The translations under genes were made by a program, and so were the position numbers. DNA of 64,000 nucleotides from an uncultured Lachnospiraceae bacterium (GTDB taxonomy: Bacteria > Bacillota > Clostridia > Lachnospirales > Lachnospiraceae): assembly GCA_910586715.1 (NCBI GenBank), contig CAJUJG010000008.1, positions 1 through 64,000 on the forward strand, given 5' to 3'. The notes under the pieces are model-generated. The model searched no databases. It was not told the DNA's origin and saw only the letters and a list, made by a program, of their open reading frames with translations. How positions within the stretch are numbered: the first letter of the stretch is position 1; each line of letters begins with the position of its first letter. Positions 15,792-24,684 of the stretch are shown in pieces.

Positions 15792-17672
15792 TTATACTCC
15801 GGTTGCATTAATCAGTTTGTCATAACACTCGTTTAATACGGATATCATCTTGCTTGCAAGATTATACGCATTTTGGAATTTAATCATATTTGCACCCTCT
15901 TCGTCCTCATCAACGCCGCTGATTGAGAACCGGTTGTTTGCAATTGACTCTTTAATATTCTCATAAAGATTTTGGAAGCTTAACGCACTTTCCGCGTTCA
16001 AACCTGAATCCCCCAAAAGACATTCCAAATACTCTTTTGCCGAGCAGCCTCTAAATGTCATCTTCTCCTTATTCGATGCCAAGTCAAGCAGATTGTGTAT
16101 AATATCGTATTTTGCCACACCGTCCGTCTCAACCGTATGCGTACCCATCTTGCTCGGGTCGTCTTCCAGTTCTTTGAGCACATTGAAGTTTCCCGCAGTA
16201 ATGTTGAAATAACCGGTCTGTGCTGCGGAATTATATTCCTGGGCGCCGATTTTTACATCCAACGCATACTGTGTTCCCTTATGGGCGTCCGTACCAGTGT
16301 AGAAAATTCCGCCGTTTGTCAGTTCCTCGTTGCAGTCTGTCGCACCTTCCACATCATAAATCTTGTTAAAGTTATACGCATAATCACGCACCCACTCATT
16401 CATCTGCTCCATATAATAGGGAATACCCTGATAATTTACCTTTTGACCCACTGACGCGCTCTGTTTTATCAGATCCTTTGTAATTGCCACCGGATTTTTT
16501 GACTTATCCTGCGATAAATTAAACGTATAATAACACTCTCCGTCATCGTCTATTCTGAAATCATAATCAGTATAGTAGTAATATTCCCCGCCAAGCATAA
16601 TACGGCCATCTGTCAGCGGCAGCGTAGATTTTGACATACTCTTTAAATATTCATCCGTTACCCGGACCGTCACACTCTTATCCAGTGTGTTGACTGCCGT
16701 TACTTTTCCGGTAAATGCTTCGTAGTTGTTTCCGTCCCTTATCTCGAAAAGCCCCTTAAGCTCTCCTCCTGTATTCTTCGCACAGACACCCAAATCTTCG
16801 TTTGTGTCTGTCCAACGCACATCATACAATCCGTCCACATCATTTTGATTGACCTTCTGCCATGTTGCCCTGGGCACACACTCAAGCTGTCTGTAATTAT
16901 ATCCCGATACAAGCGACTGTCCTCCGCAGATTTTCACACTGTAGTCATGCAGTCCTGTAAATCTTCCTTGCGCATCAAGAATTTCCGTTTCCTTACACTC
17001 AACATCAACCACTGATGAAAGTTCATCAATCAGCAAATCCCGTTTATCCCTAAGATCGTTTGCTACGGCAAGCCCGTTGACTTCAATTGTATTAATCTGT
17101 TTGTTTAATGATGCGATCTGCTGGGAAAGGCTGTTAATCTTATCCGTCTTAATCTTGATTTCATCATTGACATCGGTCTGCATTTTTTGAAAATTATTAT
17201 ACATAATCCGAAAATATTCGCAGAGCTTTCCTGCCGAGCCGATAAAATTAAGCGCGTGGTTCTTTTGGTCTGTAGCAGTTGCCAGTGTGGACAGTGTGTT
17301 CTGATACTCACTGAAAATGCTTGTAAAACCCTTTACCTCGTTCGTCCCTTTCTGATCTTTCATGTATTCCTGTATAATATTACAGTAATACCACTTCTTA
17401 TCCATTTCTCCGAGTTTTGAGCTGTTTGCCCAATATTTTTCGTCATAAAAAATATCACGTACGCGCTCTGCGCCAAGAATATCAACACCAGCGCCTACAC
17501 ATCCGTATGTTGCAAAAAACTGCATTGCCTCTGCTGCCGTCTGATTGACCTGCTGCCTGGAATATCCTTTTGTCTGAATATTTGCAATATTGTTGGCAGT
17601 CGTATTTAATGATGCGTTTGACGCTACCAAGCCTGTATATGAAGTATTTAAGCCTAAAAATGTAGATGGCAT
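15792..17672 (-). CDS. flgK: Flagellar hook-associated protein FlgK (copy 1)
   Basis: FlgK (HAP1) forms the first junction layer on the hook. This 626-residue protein has the rod/hook-type opening FLGLNTSYTGLVASNASLNT followed by NNIANIQTKGYSRQQV. The signature DLRDKRDLLIDELSSVVD sits near residue 210, and the C-terminal FlgK tail has EEGANMIKFQNAYNLASKMISVLNE. A second FlgK homologue lies immediately upstream at 17704-19503. The two are similar only in the conserved ends and the DLRDKRDLLID block, so this is an old duplication rather than a recent one. Confidence 0.93.
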   Translation of the reverse strand: MPSTFLGLNTSYTGLVASNASLNTTANNIANIQTKGYSRQQVNQTAAEAMQFFATYGCVGAGVDILGAERVRDIFYDEKYWANSSKLGEMDKKWYYCNIIQEYMKDQKGTNEVKGFTSIFSEYQNTLSTLATATDQKNHALNFIGSAGKLCEYFRIMYNNFQKMQTDVNDEIKIKTDKINSLSQQIASLNKQINTIEVNGLAVANDLRDKRDLLIDELSSVVDVECKETEILDAQGRFTGLHDYSVKICGGQSLVSGYNYRQLECVPRATWQKVNQNDVDGLYDVRWTDTNEDLGVCAKNTGGELKGLFEIRDGNNYEAFTGKVTAVNTLDKSVTVRVTDEYLKSMSKSTLPLTDGRIMLGGEYYYYTDYDFRIDDDGECYYTFNLSQDKSKNPVAITKDLIKQSASVGQKVNYQGIPYYMEQMNEWVRDYAYNFNKIYDVEGATDCNEELTNGGIFYTGTDAHKGTQYALDVKIGAQEYNSAAQTGYFNITAGNFNVLKELEDDPSKMGTHTVETDGVAKYDIIHNLLDLASNKEKMTFRGCSAKEYLECLLGDSGLNAESALSFQNLYENIKESIANNRFSISGVDEDEEGANMIKFQNAYNLASKMISVLNECYDKLINATGV

Positions 17673-17703
17673 TTATATTTCCCCTTTCGTCCTTACTTTT
17701 ATG

Positions 17704-19503
17704 CTATGCGCCTACGCTCAGCAGCGTATCAAGCATGCTGTTGATTACCGTAATGTATCTGCTTGCTGCATTATAAGCATTCTGATACATAATCATATGT
17801 TCCAGTTCCTCGTCTGAGGATACGCCGATAACCGTCTGGCGTTCATTGTCCGCATTCTCAACTGCAAGCTGCTGAAATTCGGCAAGCTGATGGAACACAT
17901 AACCCGAATTTGACACCTGTGCCACAAGGTCATCATAGCAGGTTTCAAATGTACTTTTTGCTGTGGCGTTCGGATTTAAGTACAATGTATTCTCCTGAAA
18001 AGCCTTAATCAGATCCGCTCCGATATTGTAGTCAACGGAATCGTCCTCCTTCTTAAATCCGAGCAGGGAAGGCATCTGAACCAGCTTCTCATTAATTTTA
18101 AGATTCATGCAGCTGTAAAGAGAGTAAGGACTGTCCGCATCCTCTTCATTATATTTCCAAAATGTATGTGCAATCGGCTTCCCGTCTTTATCATAAATCT
18201 GTACAAGCTTTGCTCCCTGTTCACGAAGCTCCTGCTCCTGCGCCGCTGTAAGCACAACTTTCTCATACGCAGGCGTCTCGCTCTTTAAGAAAAGCTGCAT
18301 GGGGGAACCATCCGGATTCAGCAGATAACCGCTCGCCGGATTCAGCTGTGCCGCATCGGCAAGCACCTGATTAACGATGGTCGCAACGGAATGCACAATA
18401 TTGTCAAATTCTGCCTGGATATTCATAACAAGCGAATTCGCGATATGTTCATTATAATATTTCAATCCATAGTTTTCATTATACTGACCCTCTTTAATGC
18501 CTAAGTCCTTCAGCTTCTGCTCACTGCAGACACCCGTTTGAAGGTCCGTATAATTTGCCGCATGATCGCCTCTTGCAAGAAGAAGCGCCCGCAGCGATCC
18601 AACATCCGTATCACGCTTTGTTGAAATTTCCTCTGTCAGGTCAAATACTTTTGCAGATGAATAATCCGGAATCCTGTTTCCTTTTTCATCAACACTATAT
18701 CTGACATTCTGGGTCCAGTAAGGAGTGGAATAGCCCGTATCTTCGTCAACAAGCATTCCCATTTCAAACACGCCGTTCTGCGTAATGAAATCATTGTGGT
18801 TAAACCGAACGGTCACCATGCCGTTTGGCTGCTCCTCGTAAGATATATTTCCATAGCCGGCTAACTGGTCAATCAGCAGATCCCGCTTATCGCGAAGATC
18901 ATTTGCCTTTTCCACGCCTGCGACTTCAATTTTCGTAATTTGTTTGTTCAGCTCATGGATTTGCTTTCCGATAGAATTGATTTCCTTTACGGCATTGACT
19001 ACCTGTCTGTTCAAATTGTCCTGCAACTCTATAAACGAGCTGTATACTGCCGTTGCATTTTCCATAAAGCTTGCTGCTTTGGATACGAACAGCGAAATGT
19101 ACGTATTATCGTTGGGTGATGTTGAAAGCTGCTCAATTGCCGTCCAAAGCCCATCCAAAGAGCCTTTGAACGCCTTTCCGTCAAGCTCGCCCAAAATATC
19201 CTCGATTTCCGTCATTGCTGCATATGATTTTTCATAATAATCGTACCGGCCTTTTTCCTCGCGGTATGTCGCATCAAGGAATGCATCCCTGACGTGACGG
19301 CACTCAGCGTACTTAACGCCATCGCCTACCTGCAGTTTTCTATTGCCGGTTGTGTTTGTATAAGTGGTGTCGGTATTTGCCACCTGCTGGCGGACATAAC
19401 CGGGTGTGTTTAGATTTGAAAGGTTATGCGCGACTGTGTTCAACGCATTCTGCGAAGTCCTAAGTCCGCTGTCCCCTATATATAATGCTCCAAATAAAGA
19501 CAT
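17704..19503 (-). CDS. flgK: Flagellar hook-associated protein FlgK (copy 2)
   Basis: This 599-residue protein has the FlgK opening (GLRTSQNALNTVAHNLSNLNTPGYVRQQV), the block KANDLRDKRDLLIDQLAGYG near residue 195 and the tail DEELEHMIMYQNAYNAASRYITVINSMLDTL. It lies between flgN and the other flgK. Which of the two contacts the hook and which contacts FlgL, or whether they alternate, cannot be read from sequence. Intact reading frames and ribosome sites in both argue that both are made. Confidence 0.93.
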   Translation of the reverse strand: MSLFGALYIGDSGLRTSQNALNTVAHNLSNLNTPGYVRQQVANTDTTYTNTTGNRKLQVGDGVKYAECRHVRDAFLDATYREEKGRYDYYEKSYAAMTEIEDILGELDGKAFKGSLDGLWTAIEQLSTSPNDNTYISLFVSKAASFMENATAVYSSFIELQDNLNRQVVNAVKEINSIGKQIHELNKQITKIEVAGVEKANDLRDKRDLLIDQLAGYGNISYEEQPNGMVTVRFNHNDFITQNGVFEMGMLVDEDTGYSTPYWTQNVRYSVDEKGNRIPDYSSAKVFDLTEEISTKRDTDVGSLRALLLARGDHAANYTDLQTGVCSEQKLKDLGIKEGQYNENYGLKYYNEHIANSLVMNIQAEFDNIVHSVATIVNQVLADAAQLNPASGYLLNPDGSPMQLFLKSETPAYEKVVLTAAQEQELREQGAKLVQIYDKDGKPIAHTFWKYNEEDADSPYSLYSCMNLKINEKLVQMPSLLGFKKEDDSVDYNIGADLIKAFQENTLYLNPNATAKSTFETCYDDLVAQVSNSGYVFHQLAEFQQLAVENADNERQTVIGVSSDEELEHMIMYQNAYNAASRYITVINSMLDTLLSVGA

Positions 19504-19527
19504 GGCATCTCACCTCGTGTTTCGTCG

Positions 19528-20046
19528 TTATTGTTTCGCGTCGAAACCACCATGAAAGATACCAAGCACTTCTCCGTTCGTGTATGCGTCTCTTGTATAA
19601 TTGGCTGTTTGCGGCGCAGACTTCAGCGCTCTTATCATGTTCAGATTGAATTCGACCATATCAAGCTTATCTGCTAAAAGCATTTGGTTTTTGTCATTAA
19701 TTTCCCTGAGCTTTTCCGTGGTCTGTTTCAAACGTTCATGCACATCCCGCAGCCTTTTCTGCTGATCGGGCATCTTTTCGAGCATCTGAATCAGGTCTAT
19801 TAGTTTCAATGTCTCAACATCCCTGTTTACTACGTTGGCAACATCAGCCAGAACTTTTATCCTCTGCTTCTCCATCCCCTGGATTCTGCCTACGATTTCC
19901 TGTTCATCCTCCGTGATCTTTGACAGGCTTTCCACATCTCCCTTTACAATCGTGGGAGTTTTATCCTCGGCAAGGACTACGAGTTTTTCATACTCCTCAT
20001 TTTCCTTGTCGAGCACATCAATTAAATTTTCTAATAAGCTAGCCAC
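19528..20046 (-). CDS. flgN: Flagellar export chaperone FlgN
   Basis: This 172-residue helical protein lies between flgM and flgK, the standard place for flgN. FlgN-family features are the opening LLENLIDVLDKENEEYEKLVVLAEDKTPTIV (residues 4-34), where the chaperone counts as a long coiled coil, and LREINDKNQMLLADKLDMVEFNLNMIRAL near residue 115. FlgN keeps FlgK and FlgL export-competent; here it would have three clients (two FlgK, one FlgL). Confidence 0.85.
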   Translation of the reverse strand: MASLLENLIDVLDKENEEYEKLVVLAEDKTPTIVKGDVESLSKITEDEQEIVGRIQGMEKQRIKVLADVANVVNRDVETLKLIDLIQMLEKMPDQQKRLRDVHERLKQTTEKLREINDKNQMLLADKLDMVEFNLNMIRALKSAPQTANYTRDAYTNGEVLGIFHGGFDAKQ

Positions 20047-20065
20047 CTATTATCTAAATCCTCCC

Positions 20066-20347
20066 TTAAAATAAACCGTTGTACTTTTCCAACAGTTTTC
20101 CTGCGAAATCATCAGCGTCAACCTCGTAGGTATCATTATCAATCTGCTGCTTTATAGAACCCACCAAGTCCTCTCTTACATCCGGCGCATTTGCTACTGC
20201 CTGCTTTGCCATGGCGGTGTCCATTGCGGTTGATGACAAAATCAGCTGGTCACGGAAAGATGTGTTTGTCGTTTTCTTCCCCTCTGCCTTGTTTAACTTC
20301 TTTGTTCCATAAATCTGCTGTATTTGGTTGTATGCATCTATACGCAT
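20066..20347 (-). CDS. flgM: Anti-sigma-28 factor FlgM
   Basis: FlgM holds sigma-28 inactive until the hook is complete and FlgM is exported. The 93-residue product starts MRIDAYNQIQQIYGT, typical of the clostridial/Bacillus family, and its second half has the sigma-binding region (VREDLVGSIKQQIDNDTYEVDADDFAGKLLEKY). It is the first gene of the flgM-csrA operon and is itself read from a sigma-28 promoter (20446-20473), which makes a feedback loop. The sigma factor gene itself is not in this window. Confidence 0.9.
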   Translation of the reverse strand: MRIDAYNQIQQIYGTKKLNKAEGKKTTNTSFRDQLILSSTAMDTAMAKQAVANAPDVREDLVGSIKQQIDNDTYEVDADDFAGKLLEKYNGLF

Positions 20348-20445
20348 ATAAGACTCCTCCTTTCTTATTTGAACGTATCATATTTGATGTACATAAAGTG
20401 TATCAGATTATTTGAAAGCAAATAATTTTTTACTTTTATATCTAA

Positions 20446-20473
20446 TTTATCGGTTGTTTTTCTATTTACTTTA
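20446..20473 (-). promoter_or_regulatory. Sigma-28 promoter of flgM operon
   Basis: Minus strand TAAAGTAA, 11-nt spacer, ACCGATAA: the best match to consensus here. The -35 TAAA contains the TAA stop codon of the upstream gene at 20471, so the promoter starts exactly where that gene ends. Confidence 0.85.
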
Positions 20474-22303
20474 TAGTTTGCTCAAAATTTGTTTGAGCAT
20501 GTAAACACGGTTAAACGGAAACCCAAAATAATATCCGTCCGCAAAATCGTCTGTTTTTGCAATCACCTCTGCGGCAATTTCAATTCCAACCGCTTCCCCC
20601 TCCTCACGTCCGGAATGCTCAGGATACCGGTCTATGATTTCGTCGGGTATTTCGATTCCGGCAATTTCGTTCTTCATAAAAAGGGCATTTTTTTTATTGA
20701 TTAACGGCATAATTCCGCATAAAATACGCGCCCCTGTCTCCGCTTTTATTCTCCGTACCCTGTTTATTGCTTCATCCGCAAAAACGGGCTGCGTCAGGAA
20801 AAACGATGCGCCCGCCATCATTTTTTTGTGAACGCGCGCAATCTCGGCATCAAGATTAACCCTTCCCTGGTTAATCGCTCCGCCGTAGGTAATCGGCGCT
20901 GCCTGAAAATTTTCCTCATTCATATCGCGCGCAATATTCATAAGACCTACTGCGTCAAAATTAAAAACTGCTTTTGTCGTCTGACGAACCAGCGTCGGCA
21001 CCGGATCGCCTGTTATAATAAGGAAATTATAAATATCATTAATATGCGCTCCTAAAAAAGTGGAACGCATGGCAATCGCGTTTTTGTCGCGGCAGCAGAT
21101 GTGCGGCATTACGCACATGCCTGTCTCACGATGCACCTTCTGCGCCATCAGCACAGAGTCTACCCTTGTGCGTCCTGAAGGAGAATCCGGAAACGTTAAT
21201 ACGTCCACGCCCAATTCTTTTAAGAAGTGCGCCGCGTCCATCACTTTTTCATCATCTGCCCCTACCGGCGGCGCAAGCTCCACCGCAATCAGCTTCTTGC
21301 CCGGCGTCCTGTTTTTAAAAAATGCATGGTCTTTGGCATGCACCGTTATTTGCTCTTTTTCCGCATTGATTTTCACACGGGGCTTTTTCGTCCGTTCAAG
21401 CTTTTGGGATAAAATACGGATATACTCCGGTGTTGTGCCGCAGCAGCCGCCGACTATATCCACGCCGTAATAATCAGAAATCCTGATTTCTTTATCCGCA
21501 AAATATTCCGGATGATTATGAAAACAGATTTTATTTCTCACACGCTTTGGATAACCTGCATTGGGAAGCGCAATAAAATGTTTGCTGCCAACTCTGCCCA
21601 TGTCAGCCGCACTGATAATCTGCTCCATGTGCCCGGGACCGACTCCGCAGTTTAAGCCTGCCGCATCAATTTCCAGACACTGCGACGCCTGTAAAAGAAG
21701 CCGCTTTGCACTCACTCCGCCAGCGCTGTATCCAAATTGATTGACACTAAACTGCACCATAATAAAAAGCGCTCTGTTTTCCCATGCCGCATCCGCTTTT
21801 AACATTTTAATTGCCGGCATAATCTGCGCAAGATCCGGGAATGTTTCAAAATTAATAATATCAATACCCAAATCCAAAAAGGTTCTTCCTATCCTGTAAT
21901 ATTCTTTTTCTGCATCTTCCGTCCGGTACTGTGCATCAATCGGTATCGGTCCAATATCTCCTGCAATAAAGCGCTCCTCCTGGGTCTTACTCTTCTGCAC
22001 CGCAGACTTTGCAAGACGTACAGCCTGTTTTATATTTTCCTGCACTGCGTCACAATCCGTACCTAAAAGCACTGTGTTGGAAGCAAAGGTGTTTGTGCGA
22101 ATCAATACAGCCCCTGCTTCTATATATTCCCTGTGAATTGCAGTAACCCGTTCACAAACAGTTTCATCCTGACTGCTGTTCGCAAGCTCAGGCATCTCGT
22201 TTGTCTGATACTTGTCCGCATAGTAAGTTCCAAAGGAGCCATCCGTGATTAACCGGTATTTTGTTAAATATGAAGTAAGCTTATGTTGTGTATTGTTCTT
22301 CAT
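20471..22303 (-). CDS. Bifunctional homocysteine S-methyltransferase / methylenetetrahydrofolate reductase
   Basis: A 610-residue two-domain cytosolic enzyme. The N-terminal half (about 15-315) is a homocysteine S-methyltransferase barrel: DGSFGTYY, RTNTFASN, GLNCGVGP and the zinc-binding GGCCGTTPEY cysteines. The C-terminal half (about 335-610) is MTHFR-like: AVELAPPVGADD, FPDSPSGRTRVDS, ITGDPVP and FLTQPVFA. The architecture matches the YitJ/BhmT-MetF fusions of Firmicutes. It would supply methyl groups for methionine. It is the only metabolic gene next to the flagellar block, and no SAM riboswitch or T-box is visible in the 19-nt gap upstream; it is probably co-transcribed with the TetR gene. 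Confidence 0.9.
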   Translation of the reverse strand: MKNNTQHKLTSYLTKYRLITDGSFGTYYADKYQTNEMPELANSSQDETVCERVTAIHREYIEAGAVLIRTNTFASNTVLLGTDCDAVQENIKQAVRLAKSAVQKSKTQEERFIAGDIGPIPIDAQYRTEDAEKEYYRIGRTFLDLGIDIINFETFPDLAQIMPAIKMLKADAAWENRALFIMVQFSVNQFGYSAGGVSAKRLLLQASQCLEIDAAGLNCGVGPGHMEQIISAADMGRVGSKHFIALPNAGYPKRVRNKICFHNHPEYFADKEIRISDYYGVDIVGGCCGTTPEYIRILSQKLERTKKPRVKINAEKEQITVHAKDHAFFKNRTPGKKLIAVELAPPVGADDEKVMDAAHFLKELGVDVLTFPDSPSGRTRVDSVLMAQKVHRETGMCVMPHICCRDKNAIAMRSTFLGAHINDIYNFLIITGDPVPTLVRQTTKAVFNFDAVGLMNIARDMNEENFQAAPITYGGAINQGRVNLDAEIARVHKKMMAGASFFLTQPVFADEAINRVRRIKAETGARILCGIMPLINKKNALFMKNEIAGIEIPDEIIDRYPEHSGREEGEAVGIEIAAEVIAKTDDFADGYYFGFPFNRVYMLKQILSKL

Positions 22304-22322
22304 TTTTTTAATCCTTATCCTG

Positions 22323-22943
22323 TTATTTTTCTATCAAATGGGACTGCATAATCTGACGCACCGTTCTAAAAATATAAGGCTTTAACTCCTCAATCGGAAC
22401 AGGCTGACCTACAAGTATTGCATTATAACATGCCGAACTGACGAGCTCTATAATCATGTAAACCATAATTTCCGGATTTTCGTATCTGTCATCATCTTTC
22501 TGAAAAACGGAACCATAAATATCATAGCAGTCCACGCCGTCATCTCCTGTACCTGTCATAACATGCCGAAACATTCCCCAGTCCAGTTTCTTGGAAATAA
22601 AGCGAAGCAGCGTTGTGTCTTTTGCAAACTGGTTCATAATATTGTCTGCAAGAAAAATAACTTTTTCCTCATACACCCTGTTTATTTCAAATGCCGAAAA
22701 ATCTTCTTTCTGCAATGCCGCGTCCGCTTTCCGAAACACTTCGCTTGCCTTGTGGGCAATCAGCTTATTTCTAATATCATATTTATCTTTAAAATAAAGA
22801 TAAAACGTCCCCTTCGCCACGCCTGCGCGTTCCACAATGTCTGATATGGATGTATTATGAATCCCGCGGCTTGTAAACAATCCAAATGCCGTGTCAAGAA
22901 GGGAGGTTCTTTTTAATTGTTTATTCTTATCTATTTTACCCAT
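22323..22943 (-). CDS. TetR/AcrR family transcriptional regulator
   Basis: A 206-residue repressor-type protein. The N-terminal helix-turn-helix (about 12-58) reads LLDTAFGLFTSRGIHNTSI..IVERAGVAKGTFYLYFKDKYDI, a textbook TetR signature. The C-terminal ligand-binding part is not assignable. It is 19 nt upstream of the methyltransferase/reductase gene, so it may regulate that gene or itself; no clear operator is seen. Confidence 0.92.
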   Translation of the reverse strand: MGKIDKNKQLKRTSLLDTAFGLFTSRGIHNTSISDIVERAGVAKGTFYLYFKDKYDIRNKLIAHKASEVFRKADAALQKEDFSAFEINRVYEEKVIFLADNIMNQFAKDTTLLRFISKKLDWGMFRHVMTGTGDDGVDCYDIYGSVFQKDDDRYENPEIMVYMIIELVSSACYNAILVGQPVPIEELKPYIFRTVRQIMQSHLIEK

Positions 22944-23036
22944 GCCGTAATCCTCCGCTCTTTAGTATAGCTTTTGTCTGCATATCGTGCAAGAAAAAAA
23001 TCGCCGCCTGACTGCGACGATTTTCCCTACTGCGGT

Positions 23037-24494
23037 TTACCAAAGAACTTGGGACCAGTCACTAATACCGATTACCGCCTTTGCCCAAGCCTCATATACT
23101 GTTTCTTCAGGGGTGCCGAGACTGTCATATGCAGATTGTGCCTGTCCGCCAAGCCTTGTATCAATGCCCGGCTCACTGAGCGCAAGCAGGTAAATAATCT
23201 CTTCAATATAGGGATTTGCCTTTGCTGCCGCATACGTGGCGCATATCGTCGCCGCCTGAATGTCATCACCCTGCGCATTCACGATTCCGATTTCGCTCAG
23301 TATTACATGCCTTACATTGCCAAAGGGGCTAAGCAATTCCGGCTTTTTCAGAAAATCGGTAAGAAGCGACAGATTTTGAAAACTCAGCATTTTCCCCGAT
23401 GTAATCTGCTCCATCATATACGCACCGTTTCTGCACTCCGACATATCCCAAAACTTCGCATATGTAAGCGGCACCGGATAAGGATGCTGCGCCACACCCC
23501 AGTCGATATTTCCCTCGCTTGCAATCATTGCATTGAATTTCGCCAAAAAGTCCTTTCCATCCATGTATTCATAATACTCTCTATGTCCCACGCGGCGATT
23601 TCTGTCCCAGTTTTGGTCAATGCATACAAACACGTGCGCATTTGCATTCTGGCTTTTAATCGCATTATAAGAAACACGAAACGCCTGCGCATACTCTCTG
23701 ACATACGTATCCCAATCCGTCCACATCATATAATTCCATGTACGCATATTCACTTCGTTTCCGATAATAAAATTCTCAAGCGTTGCACTCAGCGCGCACA
23801 ACTTTAACTCTGCCGTAATTGCGGCAATTCCCTGAGGCTCGGAAGCATTCAGCATATAGTACCTGGGAGTTACCGGATACGCATCCGCAGACAGTATTTC
23901 CGCTCTCGCATACGGATTCGTAACAACCGGATCCGAACCTGTATTCATCACTTGGACTGTTGTATAATTTCCGGCAATAACGCCGTTAATATTCCCGGAT
24001 AGATTCAAATTACAGAATTCTTTTCCCTGTTCAGATTTTAATGGTCTTACTGTCCTTGGCTTTGTATATTTCGCTAAAAGCTCTGGATTGGCAATATACT
24101 GCGGATGTGCAACCAGCACATTCTGACCGCCTGATTTTACAGCAAGTCCAAGCTTTGTATATAGCCTCGCCTCCGTATAGGGAACCGAAAAAGCAGGCGC
24201 CGTGGATGCCTTGGCAGACGCAACCGGCACGGCTGTCAGAGACACCGCATATTCGCTTGGCTGCAGCTCAAATAAATAAAGCATACCGTCATCGCTTGCG
24301 GGCAGTTCCGGAAGCAAAGCAGTATATGATATTGTCGTCTTGTCCGAAAGCAGACTTGAAGCGTATACTGCAAATTCCATATCCAGCGCTCTGTTCTCAT
24401 TTGCGTGCACATCCACATGTACTGTCATAAGAATTGCTGCAAAAAGCAGAACTACTGCGCAAATATACTTTTTTATTTTTCTAATCCCGATCAT
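23037..24494 (-). CDS. Secreted DUF5722-like protein, probable (beta/alpha)8 glycosidase-like fold
   Basis: The first 32 residues form a signal peptide (basic MIGIRKIKK, hydrophobic ICAVVLLFAAILMTV, cleavage near VHA-NE), so this 485-residue protein is exported. The middle resembles a glycoside-hydrolase barrel: the strand end FIIGNEVNMRTWNYM (about residue 245) has a Glu in the acid/base position, followed by FVCIDQNWDRNRR and WGVAQHPYPVPLTY. I associate this layout with DUF5722; the assignment is from memory and moderate. Substrate unknown. It has its own sigma-A promoter at 24548-24577, divergent from the solute-binding protein gene. Confidence 0.6.
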   Translation of the reverse strand: MIGIRKIKKYICAVVLLFAAILMTVHVDVHANENRALDMEFAVYASSLLSDKTTISYTALLPELPASDDGMLYLFELQPSEYAVSLTAVPVASAKASTAPAFSVPYTEARLYTKLGLAVKSGGQNVLVAHPQYIANPELLAKYTKPRTVRPLKSEQGKEFCNLNLSGNINGVIAGNYTTVQVMNTGSDPVVTNPYARAEILSADAYPVTPRYYMLNASEPQGIAAITAELKLCALSATLENFIIGNEVNMRTWNYMMWTDWDTYVREYAQAFRVSYNAIKSQNANAHVFVCIDQNWDRNRRVGHREYYEYMDGKDFLAKFNAMIASEGNIDWGVAQHPYPVPLTYAKFWDMSECRNGAYMMEQITSGKMLSFQNLSLLTDFLKKPELLSPFGNVRHVILSEIGIVNAQGDDIQAATICATYAAAKANPYIEEIIYLLALSEPGIDTRLGGQAQSAYDSLGTPEETVYEAWAKAVIGISDWSQVLW

Positions 24495-24547
24495 TAATCC
24501 AATTAGCCCCCTTGCCCTTTGTTTTGATTTTTTAAGTGAATGTTAGC

Positions 24548-24577
24548 ATTATATCAAATTTGTGGCAGCAGTGGCAA
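24548..24577 (-). promoter_or_regulatory. Sigma-A promoter of the DUF5722-like gene
   Basis: Minus strand TTGCCA, 18-nt spacer, TATAAT, about 55 nt upstream of the start codon. Confidence 0.6.
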
Positions 24578-24611
24578 TAGATTCCGTACAGGAATATTTT
24601 TCATATTTTTG

Positions 24612-24640
24612 TTTTTCCGTTTGGGATTCTGTGTTATACT
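24612..24640 (+). promoter_or_regulatory. Possible promoter of the solute-binding protein operon
   Basis: TATACT at 24635-24640 is a good -10 box, with TGTGT just upstream; the -35 (TTTTTC, 17 nt away) is weak. It is 45 nt upstream of the lipoprotein start. Confidence 0.4.
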
Positions 24641-24684
24641 TGATGAAAATGGCTTTACAAAATGCAAAAGGAATTAATTGGCTC

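Noticed and set aside
22974..23807. Open reading frame of 277 codons on the plus strand
   Set aside because: It is antisense to the signal-peptide protein at 23037-24494, is rich in Arg/His/Cys/Ile and resembles no family.
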